Shown here one piece after another: positions 47,036 to 56,762 of a stretch of DNA of 64,000 nt. Under the pieces are notes generated by a model that saw nothing but the letters and a program-made list of their open reading frames with translations, was not told the DNA's origin and ran no database searches. Made by a program: the position numbers and the translations under genes. Location: NCBI RefSeq assembly GCF_018476525.1, contig NZ_JAHCST010000044.1, forward strand, positions 1-64,000, in the 5' to 3' direction. This DNA is from Acrocarpospora catenulata (lineage in GTDB: Bacteria; Actinomycetota; Actinomycetes; Streptosporangiales; Streptosporangiaceae). Position 1 is the stretch's first letter. Every line of letters begins with the position of its first letter.

Positions 47036-47122
47036 GATGATGCTCCTTTGGATAACCCGCCCCGGCCGTATCAGGTACCGGGGTCGGGCCGACCGGCTAA
47101 CCGGTCGTCAGTGACTTGGAAC

Positions 47123-48139
47123 TCAGTACTGCTCGGTCTCGATGAAGCCGCCGTCCTCGTCGTCGTACCCGCCGCCGGCGACCGCGGTGGGGTCGAATCC
47201 GGGCGGGGAGTCCTTGAGGGCGAGGCCCATCTCGTGCAGCTTCTGCTTGACCTCTTCGATGGACTTGGCACCGAAGTTCCGGATGTCCAGGAGGTCCTGC
47301 TCGCTCCGCGCGACGAGCTCACCCACGGTGTGGATGCCCTCACGCTTGAGGCAGTTGTAGGAGCGAACGGTCAGGTTCAGCTCCTCGATCGGCAGCGCCA
47401 GGTCGGCGGCGAGCGCCGCGTCCGTCGGCGACGGGCCGATGTCGATGCCCTCGGCCTCGACGTTGAGCTCGCGAGCCAGGCCGAAGAGCTCGACCAGGGT
47501 CTTACCGGCCGAGGCCACCGCGTCGCGGGGCTTCATGCACGGCTTGGTCTCCACGTCCAGGATGAGGCGGTCGAAGTCGGTGCGCTGCTCGACTCGGGTG
47601 GCCTCGACCTTGTACGTGACCTTGAGTACCGGCGAGTAGATCGAGTCGATCGGAATACGCCCGATCTCCTGGCCCGGCTGCTTGTTCTGCGCGGCGGAGA
47701 CGTAGCCGCGACCGCGCTCGACGGTCAGCTCCATCTCCAGCTTCGCCTTCCCGTTGAGGGTGGCGATGTGCAGGTCGGGGTTGTGCACCTCGACACCGGC
47801 CGGAGGCGCGATGTCGGCGGCGGTGACCTCACCGGGGCCCTGCTTGCGCAGGTACATGACCACCGGCTCGTCGTGCTCGGACGAGACGACCAGGGCCTTC
47901 AGGTTCAGGATGATGTCGGTGACATCCTCCTTGACCCCGGGAACGGTCGAGAACTCGTGGAGCACACCCTCGATGCGGATGCTCGTGACGGCCGCGCCCG
48001 GAATGGACGACAGCAGCGTGCGCCGCAGCGAGTTGCCGATGGTGTAGCCGAAGCCCGGCTCCAGGGGCTCGATGACGAACTTGGAGCGGTGCTCTTCGAG
48101 GGACTCCTCGACGAGGCTGGGACGCTGTGCGATGAGCAT
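47123..48139 (-). CDS. rpoA: DNA-directed RNA polymerase alpha subunit
   Basis: The alpha subunit assembles RNA polymerase and contacts promoter UP elements. It has 338 residues with the N-terminal assembly domain ([25 protein letters not shown]) and the C-terminal domain ([42 protein letters not shown]). The C-terminal tail ends [11 protein letters not shown]. It lies between rpsD and rplQ. Confidence 0.98.
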   Translation of the reverse strand: MLIAQRPSLVEESLEEHRSKFVIEPLEPGFGYTIGNSLRRTLLSSIPGAAVTSIRIEGVLHEFSTVPGVKEDVTDIILNLKALVVSSEHDEPVVMYLRKQGPGEVTAADIAPPAGVEVHNPDLHIATLNGKAKLEMELTVERGRGYVSAAQNKQPGQEIGRIPIDSIYSPVLKVTYKVEATRVEQRTDFDRLILDVETKPCMKPRDAVASAGKTLVELFGLARELNVEAEGIDIGPSPTDAALAADLALPIEELNLTVRSYNCLKREGIHTVGELVARSEQDLLDIRNFGAKSIEEVKQKLHEMGLALKDSPPGFDPTAVAGGGYDDEDGGFIETEQY

Positions 48140-48197
48140 GCGTGTTCTCCTCCTTCACGGCGACGCCCGCTATTTGACGCCGCTCGTTTAACCATGA

Positions 48198-48232
48198 TGC
48201 CGCACGACCCGGTAAAGCTGGGCCGTGCGGCA
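48198..48232 (-). other. Stable hairpin between rpsD and rpoA
   Basis: TGCCGCACGGCCC (48232-48220) pairs with GGGTCGTGCGGCA (48210-48198) over 13 positions (one G-U) with a nine-base loop. No U-tract follows, so it is more likely a processing or pausing site, or a protein-binding leader element, than a terminator. It follows rpsD directly. Confidence 0.6.
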
Positions 48233-48245
48233 GTCCGAGCGCTAC

Positions 48246-48872
48246 TTACTTGGAGTAGAGCTCGACGATGAGCTGCTCCTGGACCAGCGTGTCGATCTGC
48301 TGGCGGACCGGGAGCTGGTGCACGAGGATCCGCATGGCCTCCGCGGAGACGCCCAGCCAGGCCGGGACGGTCTTGTCCCCGGCGGTGGCCCGAGCGACCT
48401 CGTACGGCAGCAGGTTGCGCGACTTCTCGCGGACCTCGACGATGTCGTGCTCGCGCACGCGGTACGAGGGAATGTCCACCTTCTTGCCGTTCACCAGCAC
48501 GTGCCCGTGCCGGACCTGCTGGCGGGCGGCGTCCCGGGACTCGGCGAACCCGGCGCGGTAAACCACGTTGTCCAACCGGCTCTCCAGGATCTGGAGCAGG
48601 TTCTCACCGGTCTTGCCGGACTTGCGGTTGGCTTCCTCGTAGTAGTTGCGGAACTGCTTCTCCAGCACGCCGTAGATACGGCGGGTCTTCTGCTTCTCGC
48701 GCAGCTGGAGCTGGAACTCCGACTCCTTGGGACGGCCGCGGCCGTGCTCACCCGGCGGGTACGGGCGAATCTCGATGGGGCACTTCGCGGACTCGCACTT
48801 CTTGCCCTTGAGGAAGAGCTTGGTCTTCTCCCGACGGCAGAGCTTGCAGTCCGCACCCGTGTAACGAGCCAT
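48246..48872 (-). CDS. rpsD: 30S ribosomal protein S4
   Basis: S4 is a primary 16S-binding protein and often the autogenous repressor of this operon. It has 208 residues and is the zinc-binding (C+) form, with Cys at 9, 12, 26 and 31 in [20 protein letters not shown] and following. The S4 RNA-binding domain [19 protein letters not shown] is intact. Ends NIV-type with [10 protein letters not shown]. Confidence 0.98.
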   Translation of the reverse strand: MARYTGADCKLCRREKTKLFLKGKKCESAKCPIEIRPYPPGEHGRGRPKESEFQLQLREKQKTRRIYGVLEKQFRNYYEEANRKSGKTGENLLQILESRLDNVVYRAGFAESRDAARQQVRHGHVLVNGKKVDIPSYRVREHDIVEVREKSRNLLPYEVARATAGDKTVPAWLGVSAEAMRILVHQLPVRQQIDTLVQEQLIVELYSK

Positions 48873-48888
48873 TTTCTCTATCTCCTGG

Positions 48889-49293
48889 TCAGACGCGGCG
48901 GCGCTTCGGCGGACGGCAACCGTTGTGCGGAACCGGGGTCACGTCCTGGATGGAGCCGACCTCGAGCCCGGTCGCCTGCAGCGAGCGGATCGCGGTCTCC
49001 CGGCCGGAGCCGGGGCCCTTCACGAAGACGTCGACCTTGCGCATGCCGTGCTCCATGGCCCGGCGGGCGGCGTTCTCGGCGGCCATCTGCGCGGCGAACG
49101 GGGTGGACTTGCGGGAGCCCTTGAACCCGACGTGCCCGGCGCTGGCCCAGGAGATCACGTTCCCGTTCGGGTCGGTGATCGAAACGATCGTGTTGTTGAA
49201 CGTGCTCTTGATGTGGGCGTGCCCATGAGCGACGTTCTTCTTCTCCTTGCGGCGCACCTTCTTCGGTGCGCCCTGGCGGCTCTTCGGCGGCAT
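48889..49293 (-). CDS. rpsK: 30S ribosomal protein S11
   Basis: S11 lines the platform of the 30S subunit. 134 residues with [38 protein letters not shown] and the end [15 protein letters not shown]. It follows rpsM by 34 bases and precedes rpsD by 16. Confidence 0.98.
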   Translation of the reverse strand: MPPKSRQGAPKKVRRKEKKNVAHGHAHIKSTFNNTIVSITDPNGNVISWASAGHVGFKGSRKSTPFAAQMAAENAARRAMEHGMRKVDVFVKGPGSGRETAIRSLQATGLEVGSIQDVTPVPHNGCRPPKRRRV

Positions 49294-49327
49294 TTAAGCG
49301 CTTCTCCTGGAATGTGGCTGCTAGGAC

Positions 49328-49708
49328 TTACTTCTTGCCGGGCTTCTTCTTGCCGGCCACGGTCTTCTTCTTCCCCTTGCGGGTGCGCGCGTTGGTCTGC
49401 GTGCGCTGACCGTGGACAGGCAGGCCCTTGCGGTGCCGGATGCCCTGGTAACAGCCGATCTCGATCTTGCGACGGATGTCCGCCTGAACTTCGCGGCGGA
49501 GGTCACCCTCGATCTTGTAGTTCGCCTCGATGTAGTCACGCATGGGCACGAGCTCGGTGTCGCTGAGCTGGTGCACGCGCAGGTCACCGCTGACGCCGGT
49601 GGCCTCGAGGATCTCCAGGGCGCGGGTGCGACCGATTCCGTAAATGTAGGTAAGAGCGATCTCCAGCCGCTTGTCGCGGGGGAGGTCGACGCCAACCAGG
49701 CGAGCCAT
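49328..49708 (-). CDS. rpsM: 30S ribosomal protein S13
   Basis: S13 bridges the subunits at the head. It has 126 residues from ATG 49708 ([20 protein letters not shown]), with GIGRTRA and the basic C-terminal tail. The frame is open upstream to 49807 but those residues are not conserved. A 212-base leader with strong hairpins separates it from rpmJ. Confidence 0.98.
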   Translation of the reverse strand: MARLVGVDLPRDKRLEIALTYIYGIGRTRALEILEATGVSGDLRVHQLSDTELVPMRDYIEANYKIEGDLRREVQADIRRKIEIGCYQGIRHRKGLPVHGQRTQTNARTRKGKKKTVAGKKKPGKK

Positions 49709-49813
49709 GGTCGGGCATTCTCCTTCGTTGTGGCGGAGGTCCTGCGCCTCACTACCCCTCCCCATGCCCGGGGTGAGGGCCCCGGCCTCCGACCGGGGGT
49801 CGCCCACGTGGTT

Positions 49814-49831
49814 CGCCCTCCGGGGAGGGCG
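49814..49831 (-). other. Hairpin in the rpmJ-rpsM gap
   Basis: CGCCCTCC and GGAGGGCG form an 8-base stem, adjacent to another GC-rich dyad toward 49780. The gap between rpmJ and rpsM has no gene. The structure may be an attenuator or a protein-binding leader; there is no U-tract. Confidence 0.5.
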
Positions 49832-49920
49832 CCTTCGCGGGTGTGACGCGCGTTTACTTTTACCGGCTCACATGCGTCGAGCCCGCCCTTGGCGAGCGGA
49901 CTCCTGCGGCCGGTCGGCGA

Positions 49921-50034
49921 CTAGCCCTGACGCTGCTTGTGGCGCAGGTTGTCGCAGATCACCATGACGCGACCGTGCCGGCGAATCACCTTGCACTTGT
50001 CGCAGATCTTCTTGACGCTCGGCTTGACCTTCAT
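49921..50034 (-). CDS. rpmJ: 50S ribosomal protein L36
   Basis: This 37-residue gene begins [19 protein letters not shown] and carries the zinc-binding set Cys11, Cys14, Cys27 and His32, the C+ form. It lies 42 bases after infA, the usual order. It ends [10 protein letters not shown]. Confidence 0.97.
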   Translation of the reverse strand: MKVKPSVKKICDKCKVIRRHGRVMVICDNLRHKQRQG

Positions 50035-50076
50035 AGTCCTAATCGTTCCGCAGACGGCCCGTCCTGTCCGGGGGGC

Positions 50077-50298
50077 CTACTTGTACCGGTAGACGATCCG
50101 CCCACGAGTGAGGTCGTAGGGGCTCAGTTCGACGACAACCCGGTCGTCGGGGAGGATCCGGATGTAGTGCATCCGCATCCTGCCGCTGATGTGGGCCAGG
50201 ACCTTATGGCCGTTGTCGAGCTGCACCCGAAACATAGCGTTCGGGAGCGACTCGACCACAGTGCCCTCGATCTCGATGGCGCCGTCTTTCTTGGCCAT
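50077..50298 (-). CDS. infA: Translation initiation factor IF-1
   Basis: IF-1 occludes the A site during initiation. It has 73 residues of OB-fold sequence: [60 protein letters not shown] and the final RYK. It is first in infA-rpmJ-rpsM-rpsK-rpsD-rpoA-rplQ and has its own promoters upstream. Confidence 0.98.
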   Translation of the reverse strand: MAKKDGAIEIEGTVVESLPNAMFRVQLDNGHKVLAHISGRMRMHYIRILPDDRVVVELSPYDLTRGRIVYRYK

Positions 50299-50411
50299 GT
50301 CCCTCGCGTTTCACTGATTGGTCGTCTGAGGCTTCGGAACACTAAGCAGCCGCGACCTTCCAGCGCTCCAGAGAGCGGCGACCAGCAAAGGCCGCCTATG
50401 CGCAAAAGGTC

Positions 50412-50441
50412 ATAGTGAACCGACAAAGGAGTGTACGACAA
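50412..50441 (-). promoter_or_regulatory. Possible infA promoter (proximal)
   Basis: On the minus strand TTGTCG (50441-50436) and CACTAT (50417-50412) are 18 bases apart. The leader to infA would be about 105 bases. Confidence 0.4.
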
Positions 50442-50492
50442 CCCGCCGGGGAACGCGAAACGATCGCGCATTTCCATCGTGACCTGGCGAGG

Positions 50493-50522
50493 CTATACAG
50501 ACCTCAAAAGAGTCTACCTCAA
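50493..50522 (-). promoter_or_regulatory. Possible infA promoter (distal)
   Basis: On the minus strand TTGAGG (50522-50517) and GTATAG (50498-50493) are 18 bases apart. TTGAGGT recurs 14 bases later, giving a direct repeat. It could be the main promoter of the infA-alpha operon or an alternative to the proximal one. Confidence 0.4.
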
Positions 50523-50623
50523 CTCCCGACCCCTCGCCCGCCGTAAGGCACGCCCACCGGCAAGGGATACCGCGCCCACCCACCCCAGCGCCGCCGACCT
50601 GCCGGAGGGGTGGGCACGGTGGC

Positions 50624-51136
50624 TCATTCCACCCGCCGCCTCCGCCGGGCCACCAACGCCGCGCTCCCACCCGCCCCGGCCAGCACGGCCACCGCCCCCA
50701 GCAGCCACATCGCCCGCCCGACCGGCCCCGGTCCCCCCACGGTGAACTCCCCCGTGAACGGCCCACCGGCGCAGTAGACCCGCACGACCTTCAGCCCGCT
50801 TTCGGCGTACGGACTCAGCCGAGCGGTCCCACGCCAGACAGACCCCTCCCGGCTGAGGGTGGAAAACGCCATGAAGACGGGCGAGGTCGCGGTAGCCGTG
50901 GTGGTGGAGATCGCGTCACACCCACCCGTAGTGATCCGAACCGTTCCGCCGGCCCTGACAAGATCCGGCGTAATCGTCACATCAGCCGACCGCACAGGCG
51001 ACGCACTGGCACCACCCGCCCCCGAGCCGGCAACCGGACCCACGAGCCCCAGACACGGCAACAACAGCCCCGCCAGAAGCAGACGCGAATCCGTGACGGC
51101 CGGACACCGGAAAGCGGTCAGCAGTGTTCCGCGCAC
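50624..51136 (-). CDS. Secreted protein with C-terminal membrane anchor
   Basis: Unrecognised. From GTG 51136 (GAAGGGG upstream) the product has 170 residues: a signal sequence ([19 protein letters not shown]), a domain of about 90 residues with two Cys (TTGGCDAI and VRVYCAGG) and an Ig-like strand pattern (DVTITPDLVRAGGTVRI), then PGPVGRAMWLLGAVAVLAG and an Arg-rich tail ARRRRRVE. The layout is like a sortase or membrane anchor, but no LPXTG is present. GTG 51136 is the best start I see. It is one of three non-ribosomal genes between map and infA. Confidence 0.6.
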   Translation of the reverse strand: MRGTLLTAFRCPAVTDSRLLLAGLLLPCLGLVGPVAGSGAGGASASPVRSADVTITPDLVRAGGTVRITTGGCDAISTTTATATSPVFMAFSTLSREGSVWRGTARLSPYAESGLKVVRVYCAGGPFTGEFTVGGPGPVGRAMWLLGAVAVLAGAGGSAALVARRRRRVE

Positions 51137-51224
51137 CCCGCCCCTTCCCCCGTCCGGCCGACACAGATCAGCTACCCGGCTCGGCCCCGCCTGAGCGCGA
51201 GCCGACGGCAAAGACTCGGTCCAC

Positions 51225-51260
51225 CCAAAACAAAGAGCGGGGCCCGTGACGGGCCCCGCT
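51225..51260 (-). terminator. Intrinsic terminator after small secreted-protein gene
   Basis: On the minus strand AGCGGGGCCCG pairs with CGGGCCCCGCT (51260-51250 with 51246-51236, an 11-base perfect stem with a 3-base loop), followed by CTTTGTTTTG. It lies 15 bases after the stop of the gene at 51276. Confidence 0.85.
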
Positions 51261-51275
51261 GGTGCGCGGTGCGGA

Positions 51276-51737
51276 CTAGAACGCGTCCCCCCAAGCCCCA
51301 CAGTCTTCGGTGCTGCTGTCGCCCTCGCACACCCGGATGTCCAGGTCGTCGAACTTGCCCGCCTTGAACTTGGCGAACTTGTCGAAGTGCGCGTGGCCCT
51401 TGGTCCGGCCGAAGTACTTGGTGTGGTACCCGCTGCCGTCGTGCCAGCGGTACCAGACGTAGCTGTACTCGCTGTCGTGGTCACGGTCGAACAGGTCGCC
51501 GTAGAACCAGTACCAGCCGTCCTTCTTGATCCAGTACCCCTTGAAGTAGGACCGGTCGCCGAACCCGGTGTCCTCACCCTTGTGGTACTTGGAGTAGAAG
51601 TTGCCGAAGAAGTGCTTGGCCGGACCCGACGCCTGCACGGCGGCGGGAGCGGCGTTGGCCGCGGGGGCGACGAAGGCGCCGGCGGTCAGCGCGCCGACGA
51701 GAGCGGTACCAGCCATGATGCTGCGAGCGATTCGCAC
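51276..51737 (-). CDS. Small secreted aromatic/charged protein
   Basis: Unrecognised. From GTG 51737 (GGAGG, 5-base spacer) the product has 153 residues. A signal peptide ends at APAANAA. The mature part is strikingly rich in Tyr, Trp, Phe, Lys and Asp (SYFKGYWIKKDGWYWFYGD, SEYSYVWYRWHDGSGYH) and ends in a Cys pair RVCEGDSSTEDCG. It is probably an exported beta-rich protein. It has its own terminator, so it is not part of the ribosomal transcript. Confidence 0.75.
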   Translation of the reverse strand: MRIARSIMAGTALVGALTAGAFVAPAANAAPAAVQASGPAKHFFGNFYSKYHKGEDTGFGDRSYFKGYWIKKDGWYWFYGDLFDRDHDSEYSYVWYRWHDGSGYHTKYFGRTKGHAHFDKFAKFKAGKFDDLDIRVCEGDSSTEDCGAWGDAF

Positions 51738-51862
51738 GATGTCCTCCAGGGAGACACTGCCGGGATGCTGCTCATCTCCGGACACCGCTCACGTTAGGAA
51801 GCATCAAGGTTTCGTTCTGTGGACGAATACACACAATCCCCCGAGCGTGCACAACGCCACAT

Positions 51863-52309
51863 TCAGCGCCGGTCGCGGCGTTCCCGCCGAGCGTCTCCCG
51901 ACGTCCCGAACAACGTGGTCACCAGCAGAATCACGCCCCACGGCCCCATCACCCAGAGCGGCCACGGATAGACCTCCCCGTCGGAGGTCGTGCTGACGAT
52001 CAGCCAGATCACCCAGTTGATCGAGCTGGCGGTCGCCCAGACCGCCCAGTTGGCCCGCAGGTCCGCCTTCGCCTTGGCCGGATCCTTAACCGGCTGGGGC
52101 GCCGCCGCCGGCAGATTGCGCAGGTCGGTCTCCGGCAGGTCCCTGGTCACCTGTGCCAGTTCGCCGTACGTCCGGCTCTTGTAGACCTGCTCCAGCCGCT
52201 CGTTGAACTCGTCAACGTCCAGCCGCCCCTCGACCATGTGCTCACGCAGCGCGGCGGCCACCCGCTCCCGGTCACCGTCAGAAGCTCGCATCTCCGGACT
52301 TGCCGCCAT
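51863..52309 (-). CDS. DUF1707 (SHOCT-like) membrane protein
   Basis: A 148-residue protein with the DUF1707 N-terminal domain (MRASDGDRERVAAALREHMV, EGRLDVDEFNERLEQVYKSRTYGEL, DLPE). After a linker come two membrane helices (WAVWATASSINWVIWLIVS; YPWPLWVMGPWGVILLVTTLF) and a basic tail RRERRDRR. DUF1707 proteins are widespread in actinobacteria and of unknown function. It follows map on the same strand. Confidence 0.9.
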   Translation of the reverse strand: MAASPEMRASDGDRERVAAALREHMVEGRLDVDEFNERLEQVYKSRTYGELAQVTRDLPETDLRNLPAAAPQPVKDPAKAKADLRANWAVWATASSINWVIWLIVSTTSDGEVYPWPLWVMGPWGVILLVTTLFGTSGDARRERRDRR

Positions 52310-52345
52310 AACAATTCTCCCTGTGTATGGCTGACCTTGATCCCA

Positions 52346-53158
52346 TTATGTACGGTTTACCGTACCCAACCGGGACTCCCCGCCATCCAATGCGGTCAAA
52401 ACCCACGGCCCCTGCTCAGTGACCGCGACACTGTGCTCGAAGTGCGCCGACGCCTTGCCGTCCATGGTCACCACGGTCCAGTCGTCGGCCAGCACCCGGG
52501 TCCGGTCGGTGCCCAGGTTGAGCATCGGCTCCACCGCCAGGCACATGCCGGCCTCCAGCTTGGGTCCCCGCCCCGGACGGCCGTGGTTGGCCACCCAGGG
52601 GTCCATGTGCATCTCGGTGCCGATGCCGTGCCCGCCGTACTCCTGAGGGATGCCGTAGCGGCCCTGAGAGCGCGCGTACTTCTCGATCTGGTGCCCGATG
52701 TCGGACAGGTGCGCGCCGGGCCGCAGCGCCGCGATACCGCGCCACATGGCCTCCTCGGTGACCCGCATCAGTTCGGTCAACTCGGGGCCCACCTCGCCCA
52801 CCGGGACGGTGATCGCCGAATCCCCGTGCCACCCCGCCAGGATGGCCCCGCAGTCGATGGAGATGATGTCGCCCTCGCGGAGCTTGCGCCCGTCCCCCGG
52901 GATGCCGTGCACCACCTCCGAGTTGACCGAGGCGCAGATGCTCGCCGGATACCCCTGGTACCCCTTGAACGACGGCACGGCCCCCTCGTCGCGGATCGCC
53001 TTCTCCGCGATCACGTCCAGATCCAGCGGCGTCACGCCCGGCGCCACCGCGGCCCTGAGCAGTTCCAAGGTGCGGCCCACCACCAGGCCCGCCGCGCGCA
53101 TGCCGTCCAGCTGCTCGGGGGTCTTGATCTGGATTCCGTGCTTGTTCTTCTTGAACAC
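52346..53158 (-). CDS. map: Methionine aminopeptidase (type I)
   Basis: Map removes the N-terminal Met of nascent proteins. It is 270 residues from GTG 53158, after GGGGG. Metal ligands are visible in ISIDCGAILAGWHGDSAIT (Asp, Asp), EYGGHGIGTEMH (His) and AVEPM plus FEHSVAV (Glu, Glu). It follows adk in the spc operon, the standard order. The frame is open upstream but the conserved sequence begins at VFKKNKHGIQIKTPEQL. Confidence 0.95.
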   Translation of the reverse strand: MFKKNKHGIQIKTPEQLDGMRAAGLVVGRTLELLRAAVAPGVTPLDLDVIAEKAIRDEGAVPSFKGYQGYPASICASVNSEVVHGIPGDGRKLREGDIISIDCGAILAGWHGDSAITVPVGEVGPELTELMRVTEEAMWRGIAALRPGAHLSDIGHQIEKYARSQGRYGIPQEYGGHGIGTEMHMDPWVANHGRPGRGPKLEAGMCLAVEPMLNLGTDRTRVLADDWTVVTMDGKASAHFEHSVAVTEQGPWVLTALDGGESRLGTVNRT

Positions 53159-53285
53159 TGAGGCACCCCCTGGGGTGGTTCCACGCTCGAATGAACCGAA
53201 GCCCTGCTCGCCAAAAGCCCGAACACACCGAAAGCCACCCCAAGCGGGGTGGCCCACGGTTGTCCAGGCCAGTCGACTGACCAGG

Positions 53286-53939
53286 TTAATCCACGAAACG
53301 TCTTAATTCCGACATCGCGCGCTGGGTGACCTCTTCGACCGGCCCAGTCGCGTCCACTCCACGGAGGATGCCCTCGTCGGCGTAGAAGGAGATCAGGGGT
53401 GAGGTCTGCTCCTGATAGACCTCCAGCCGGTGCCGGATGGTCTCCTCCCGGTCGTCGTCCCGCTGGAACAGCTCGCCGCCGCAGGCGTCGCAGATCCCGT
53501 CCACCTTCGGCGGGTCGAAGTCCACGTGCCAGACCTTGCCGCAGGACCGGCAGGTCCGGCGGCCGGCCAGTCGCCGGACCACCTCGTCGTCGTCGACCAC
53601 CAACTCCAGCACCAGGTCGAGCCCAGTGCCGAAGTCGGCGAGCATCTTCTTCAACACCTCGGCCTGGGCCACGTTCCGCGGGAAGCCGTCGAGCAGGAAA
53701 CCCTCCTGCGCGTCGCTGTCCGCGAGGCGGTCACGCACCATCGCGATCGTCACCTCGTCGGGGACCAGGTCCCCGCGGTCCATGTACTCCTTGGCCAGCT
53801 TTCCGAGCTCCGTGCCGCCCGAGACGTTGGCGCGGAAGATGTCACCTGTCGAGATTTTCGGGATCGACAGATGCGATGCGATGAACTGGGCCTGCGTCCC
53901 CTTGCCCGCTCCGGGGGGCCCGACCAGGACGACACGCAC
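53286..53939 (-). CDS. adk: Adenylate kinase
   Basis: Adk balances ATP, ADP and AMP. The 217-residue long form has the P-loop [10 protein letters not shown], the AMP site [12 protein letters not shown] and a zinc-type LID with four Cys (CRSCGKVWH and ICDACGG). Its GTG overlaps the secY stop by one base (TAGTG). Confidence 0.97.
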   Translation of the reverse strand: MRVVLVGPPGAGKGTQAQFIASHLSIPKISTGDIFRANVSGGTELGKLAKEYMDRGDLVPDEVTIAMVRDRLADSDAQEGFLLDGFPRNVAQAEVLKKMLADFGTGLDLVLELVVDDDEVVRRLAGRRTCRSCGKVWHVDFDPPKVDGICDACGGELFQRDDDREETIRHRLEVYQEQTSPLISFYADEGILRGVDATGPVEEVTQRAMSELRRFVD

Positions 53940-55252
53940 TATCTCAGGAAGCCCTCGTAGTTGCGCTGCTGGAGCTGGCTCTCAATCTGCTTGACCGTGT
54001 CCAGGCCCACACCCACCATGATCAGAATGCTCGTCCCTCCGAACGGGAAGTTCTGGCTGGCCCCCGCCAGCGCCAGCGCGAAGATCGGAATCATCGAGAT
54101 GGCGCCCAAGTACAACGAGCCCGGCGCGGTCAGACGCGTGAGCACGTAGTTCAGGTATTCGGCGGTCGGCCGTCCCGGACGGATGCCCGGGATGAACCCA
54201 CCGTACTTCTTCATGTTGTCAGCCACTTCAACGGGGTTGAAGGTAATGGACACGTAGAAGTAGGTGAAGAAGACGATCAGAGCGAAGAACGTGATCATGT
54301 AGACCGGCGTGTCACCCGTGGCCAGGTGCTGCGCGATCCACTCCACCACCACGTTCGGCTCGGTGCTGTTGGCGAACAGCGTCACCACCAGCTGGGGCAG
54401 GTAGAGCAGCGAAGAGGCGAAGATGACCGGGATGATGCCGGCCTGGTTGACCTTCAACGGGATGTAGGTCGAGGTGCCGCCGTACATCCGCCGACCCACC
54501 ATGCGCTTGGCGTACTGCACGGGGATACGGCGCTGGGCCTGCTCCACGAAGACCACCGCGGCGACCATGAAGATGCCGACGATCATCACGACCACGAACG
54601 TGAACGGACCCTTGGCCCGGTAGATGTTCATGAGTTCGGACGGGAAGACCGCGATGATCTGGGTGAAGATCAGGATGGACATACCGTTGCCGACGCCGCG
54701 GTCGGTGATCAGCTCACCCAGCCACATGATGACGGCGGTGCCCGCGGTCATCGTGATGACCATGGTGACCACGGTGAAGACGTCGTCGTTGAGCAGCACC
54801 GGCAGGTCGGCGCTGTTCTGGAAGAGCTGCCCGGACCGGGCCAGCGCGACGAACGCCGTCGACTGGAGCACCGCCAGCCCGACGGTGAGGTAACGGGTGT
54901 ACTGCGTGATCTTCGCGGTGCCGGCCTGGCCCTCCTTCTTGAGGGCCTCAAGCCGGGGGATCACGACGGTCAGCAGCTGCAGAATGATGCTCGCCGTGAT
55001 GTACGGCATGATGCCGAGGGCGAACACCGAAAGTTTCAGCAGCGCACCGCCACTGAACAGCTGCACCATGCCATAGATGTTGCCTAGTTCGCCTGCCTGC
55101 GCCTGCTCAAGGGCCTTGGCGACGTTCTCAGCATTGACACCGGGGGTCGGAAGCACCGAGCCAAGCCGGAACAACGCGATGATGCCCAAGGTGAAGAGCA
55201 ACTTCTTGCGCAGGTCCGGAGTCCGGAATGCCCGGGTGAGAGCGGATAGCAC
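53939..55252 (-). CDS. secY: Protein translocase subunit SecY
   Basis: SecY forms the protein-conducting channel. The 437-residue protein has ten predicted helices, [20 protein letters not shown] at the start, the plug region, and the cytoplasmic loop [17 protein letters not shown] that is typical of SecY. It lies between rplO and adk, and the 192-base gap before it contains a possible promoter. Confidence 0.98.
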   Translation of the reverse strand: MLSALTRAFRTPDLRKKLLFTLGIIALFRLGSVLPTPGVNAENVAKALEQAQAGELGNIYGMVQLFSGGALLKLSVFALGIMPYITASIILQLLTVVIPRLEALKKEGQAGTAKITQYTRYLTVGLAVLQSTAFVALARSGQLFQNSADLPVLLNDDVFTVVTMVITMTAGTAVIMWLGELITDRGVGNGMSILIFTQIIAVFPSELMNIYRAKGPFTFVVVMIVGIFMVAAVVFVEQAQRRIPVQYAKRMVGRRMYGGTSTYIPLKVNQAGIIPVIFASSLLYLPQLVVTLFANSTEPNVVVEWIAQHLATGDTPVYMITFFALIVFFTYFYVSITFNPVEVADNMKKYGGFIPGIRPGRPTAEYLNYVLTRLTAPGSLYLGAISMIPIFALALAGASQNFPFGGTSILIMVGVGLDTVKQIESQLQQRNYEGFLR

Positions 55253-55338
55253 GGTCCCTCCTGCGCGCCCTGAGACGCGGTACGGTCAGCGATGGGCCGG
55301 GGGCCAGTCCATCAACAAGTCTTTTACACGGAATTGCA

Positions 55339-55344
55339 CGTATA
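55339..55344 (-). promoter_or_regulatory. Possible extended -10 promoter of secY
   Basis: On the minus strand TGCTATACG contains an extended -10 (TG-C-TATACG) about 80 bases before secY, in a gap of 192 bases after rplO. No good -35 sequence is visible. It could give secY-adk-map transcription independent of the ribosomal genes. Confidence 0.35.
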
Positions 55345-55444
55345 GCACAGACGGGCAGCGAACGGGGCCCGCCGTCCAGCGAACTCTAACGCACTACGGG
55401 CGCGGAGACTCATTCCGAGCCCCCGCGCCTCGTGATGCTTACGG

Positions 55445-55900
55445 CTAGAGCTCCGAAACGGAGCCACCGGCCGCGACGATCTTCTCCTTGGCGCTGGTGG
55501 AGAAGGCATGCGCCTGCACGTTCAACGCCACCGAGAGCTCGCCCGTTCCCAGCACCTTGACCGGCTGGTTCTTACGGACGGCGCCGGCCTCGACCAGCCC
55601 GTCCACGGTGACCTCGCCGCCCGCCGGGAACAGCTCGCCGAGCCGCTCCAGGTTGACCACCTGGTAGGTGGTCTTGAACAGCGCGTTGCTGAAACCTTTC
55701 AGCTTCGGCAGCCGCCGCTGGAGCGGAATCTGGCCACCTTCGAAGCCGAGCGGGACGTTGGTCCTGGACTTGGTGCCCTTGGTGCCGCGACCGGCGGTCT
55801 TGCCCTTGGAGCCCTCGCCGCGACCCTTGCGGACCTTGGCCTTGTGGGCGCCCGGGGCCGGACGCAGGTCGTGCGGCTTGAGCGGGGTGTTTTCACTCAT
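55445..55900 (-). CDS. rplO: 50S ribosomal protein L15
   Basis: L15 assembles into the 23S core. 151 residues with the Gly-rich N-terminus ([20 protein letters not shown]), [12 protein letters not shown] and the terminal ending [11 protein letters not shown]. It follows rpmD by two bases and ends the ribosomal part before secY. Confidence 0.97.
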   Translation of the reverse strand: MSENTPLKPHDLRPAPGAHKAKVRKGRGEGSKGKTAGRGTKGTKSRTNVPLGFEGGQIPLQRRLPKLKGFSNALFKTTYQVVNLERLGELFPAGGEVTVDGLVEAGAVRKNQPVKVLGTGELSVALNVQAHAFSTSAKEKIVAAGGSVSEL

Positions 55901-55902
55901 GA

Positions 55903-56085
55903 CTAGTCGACCTCTTCAACCTCGACGAGGTGGGTCACCACGGCGACCATCCCGCGAATCTCGGGACGGTCCTCCTTGACGACCACATCGCCGATGCGCT
56001 TCAGGCCCAGCGAGCGCAGCGAGTCCCGCTGGTTCTGCTTGCCACCGATCTTCGACCGGGTCTGGGTGATCTTCAGTCGAGCCAT
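55903..56085 (-). CDS. rpmD: 50S ribosomal protein L30
   Basis: 60 residues with [20 protein letters not shown] and [20 protein letters not shown]. It fits between rpsE and rplO with gaps of four and two bases. Confidence 0.97.
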   Translation of the reverse strand: MARLKITQTRSKIGGKQNQRDSLRSLGLKRIGDVVVKEDRPEIRGMVAVVTHLVEVEEVD

Positions 56086-56089
56086 CGGA

Positions 56090-56722
56090 CTAGCTCACCG
56101 CCTTCGCCGCCGCGGCGGCCTCGGCGAGGCCCTCGGCGCGCGCCTTGAGCATCGCCTTGGGGGCGACGTCCTCGATCGGCAGGCCACGGCGGGCAGCGAT
56201 CTCCTCGGGCCTGGAGAGGCCCTTCAGGGCCGCCACGGTGGCGTGCACGATGTTGATCGGGTTGTCCGAGCCGAGCGACTTGGACAGCACGTCATGAATG
56301 CCGGCGCACTCCAGAACCGCGCGCACCGGGCCACCCGCGATGACACCGGTACCGGGCGAAGCCGGGCGCAGCAGCACGACGCCGGCGGCGTCCTCGCCCT
56401 GCACGGTGTGCGGGATGGTGCCCTGGATGCGCGGCACCTTGAAGAAGTGCTTCTTGGCCTCCTCGACGCCCTTGGCGATCGCCGCGGGCACCTCCTTGGC
56501 CTTGCCGTACCCGACGCCGACGAGGCCGTTGCCGTCGCCGACGATGACCAGCGCGGTGAAGCTGAACCGGCGACCGCCCTTGACGACCTTGGCCACTCGG
56601 TTGATCTTCACTACGCGCTCGATGTAAGAGACGCCCTTCTCCTGGGCGCCGCCGCGGCGATCGTCACGACGTTCCCGCCGCTCGCCACCGCCGCCGGCAC
56701 CGCGACGCGGAGCTCCAGCCAT
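56090..56722 (-). CDS. rpsE: 30S ribosomal protein S5
   Basis: S5 controls decoding accuracy. It has 210 residues from ATG 56722, with an Arg/Gly-rich N-terminal extension ([11 protein letters not shown]), the double-stranded RNA domain [17 protein letters not shown] and [16 protein letters not shown]. The tail is Ala-rich. The frame is open upstream without conservation. Confidence 0.97.
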   Translation of the reverse strand: MAGAPRRGAGGGGERRERRDDRRGGAQEKGVSYIERVVKINRVAKVVKGGRRFSFTALVIVGDGNGLVGVGYGKAKEVPAAIAKGVEEAKKHFFKVPRIQGTIPHTVQGEDAAGVVLLRPASPGTGVIAGGPVRAVLECAGIHDVLSKSLGSDNPINIVHATVAALKGLSRPEEIAARRGLPIEDVAPKAMLKARAEGLAEAAAAAKAVS

Positions 56723-56762
56723 CAGTGGTTCCTCTTCTCGTTGCTCATAAGACGGGTCGTCA

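Larger units (their letters stand above)
50299..50623. other. Intergenic region upstream of infA
   Basis: These 325 bases between infA and the upstream membrane-anchored gene contain no credible gene. The part near infA holds two promoter-like sequences, described separately. Toward 50580 the sequence becomes very C-rich. No terminator for the upstream gene is evident. Confidence 0.6.
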
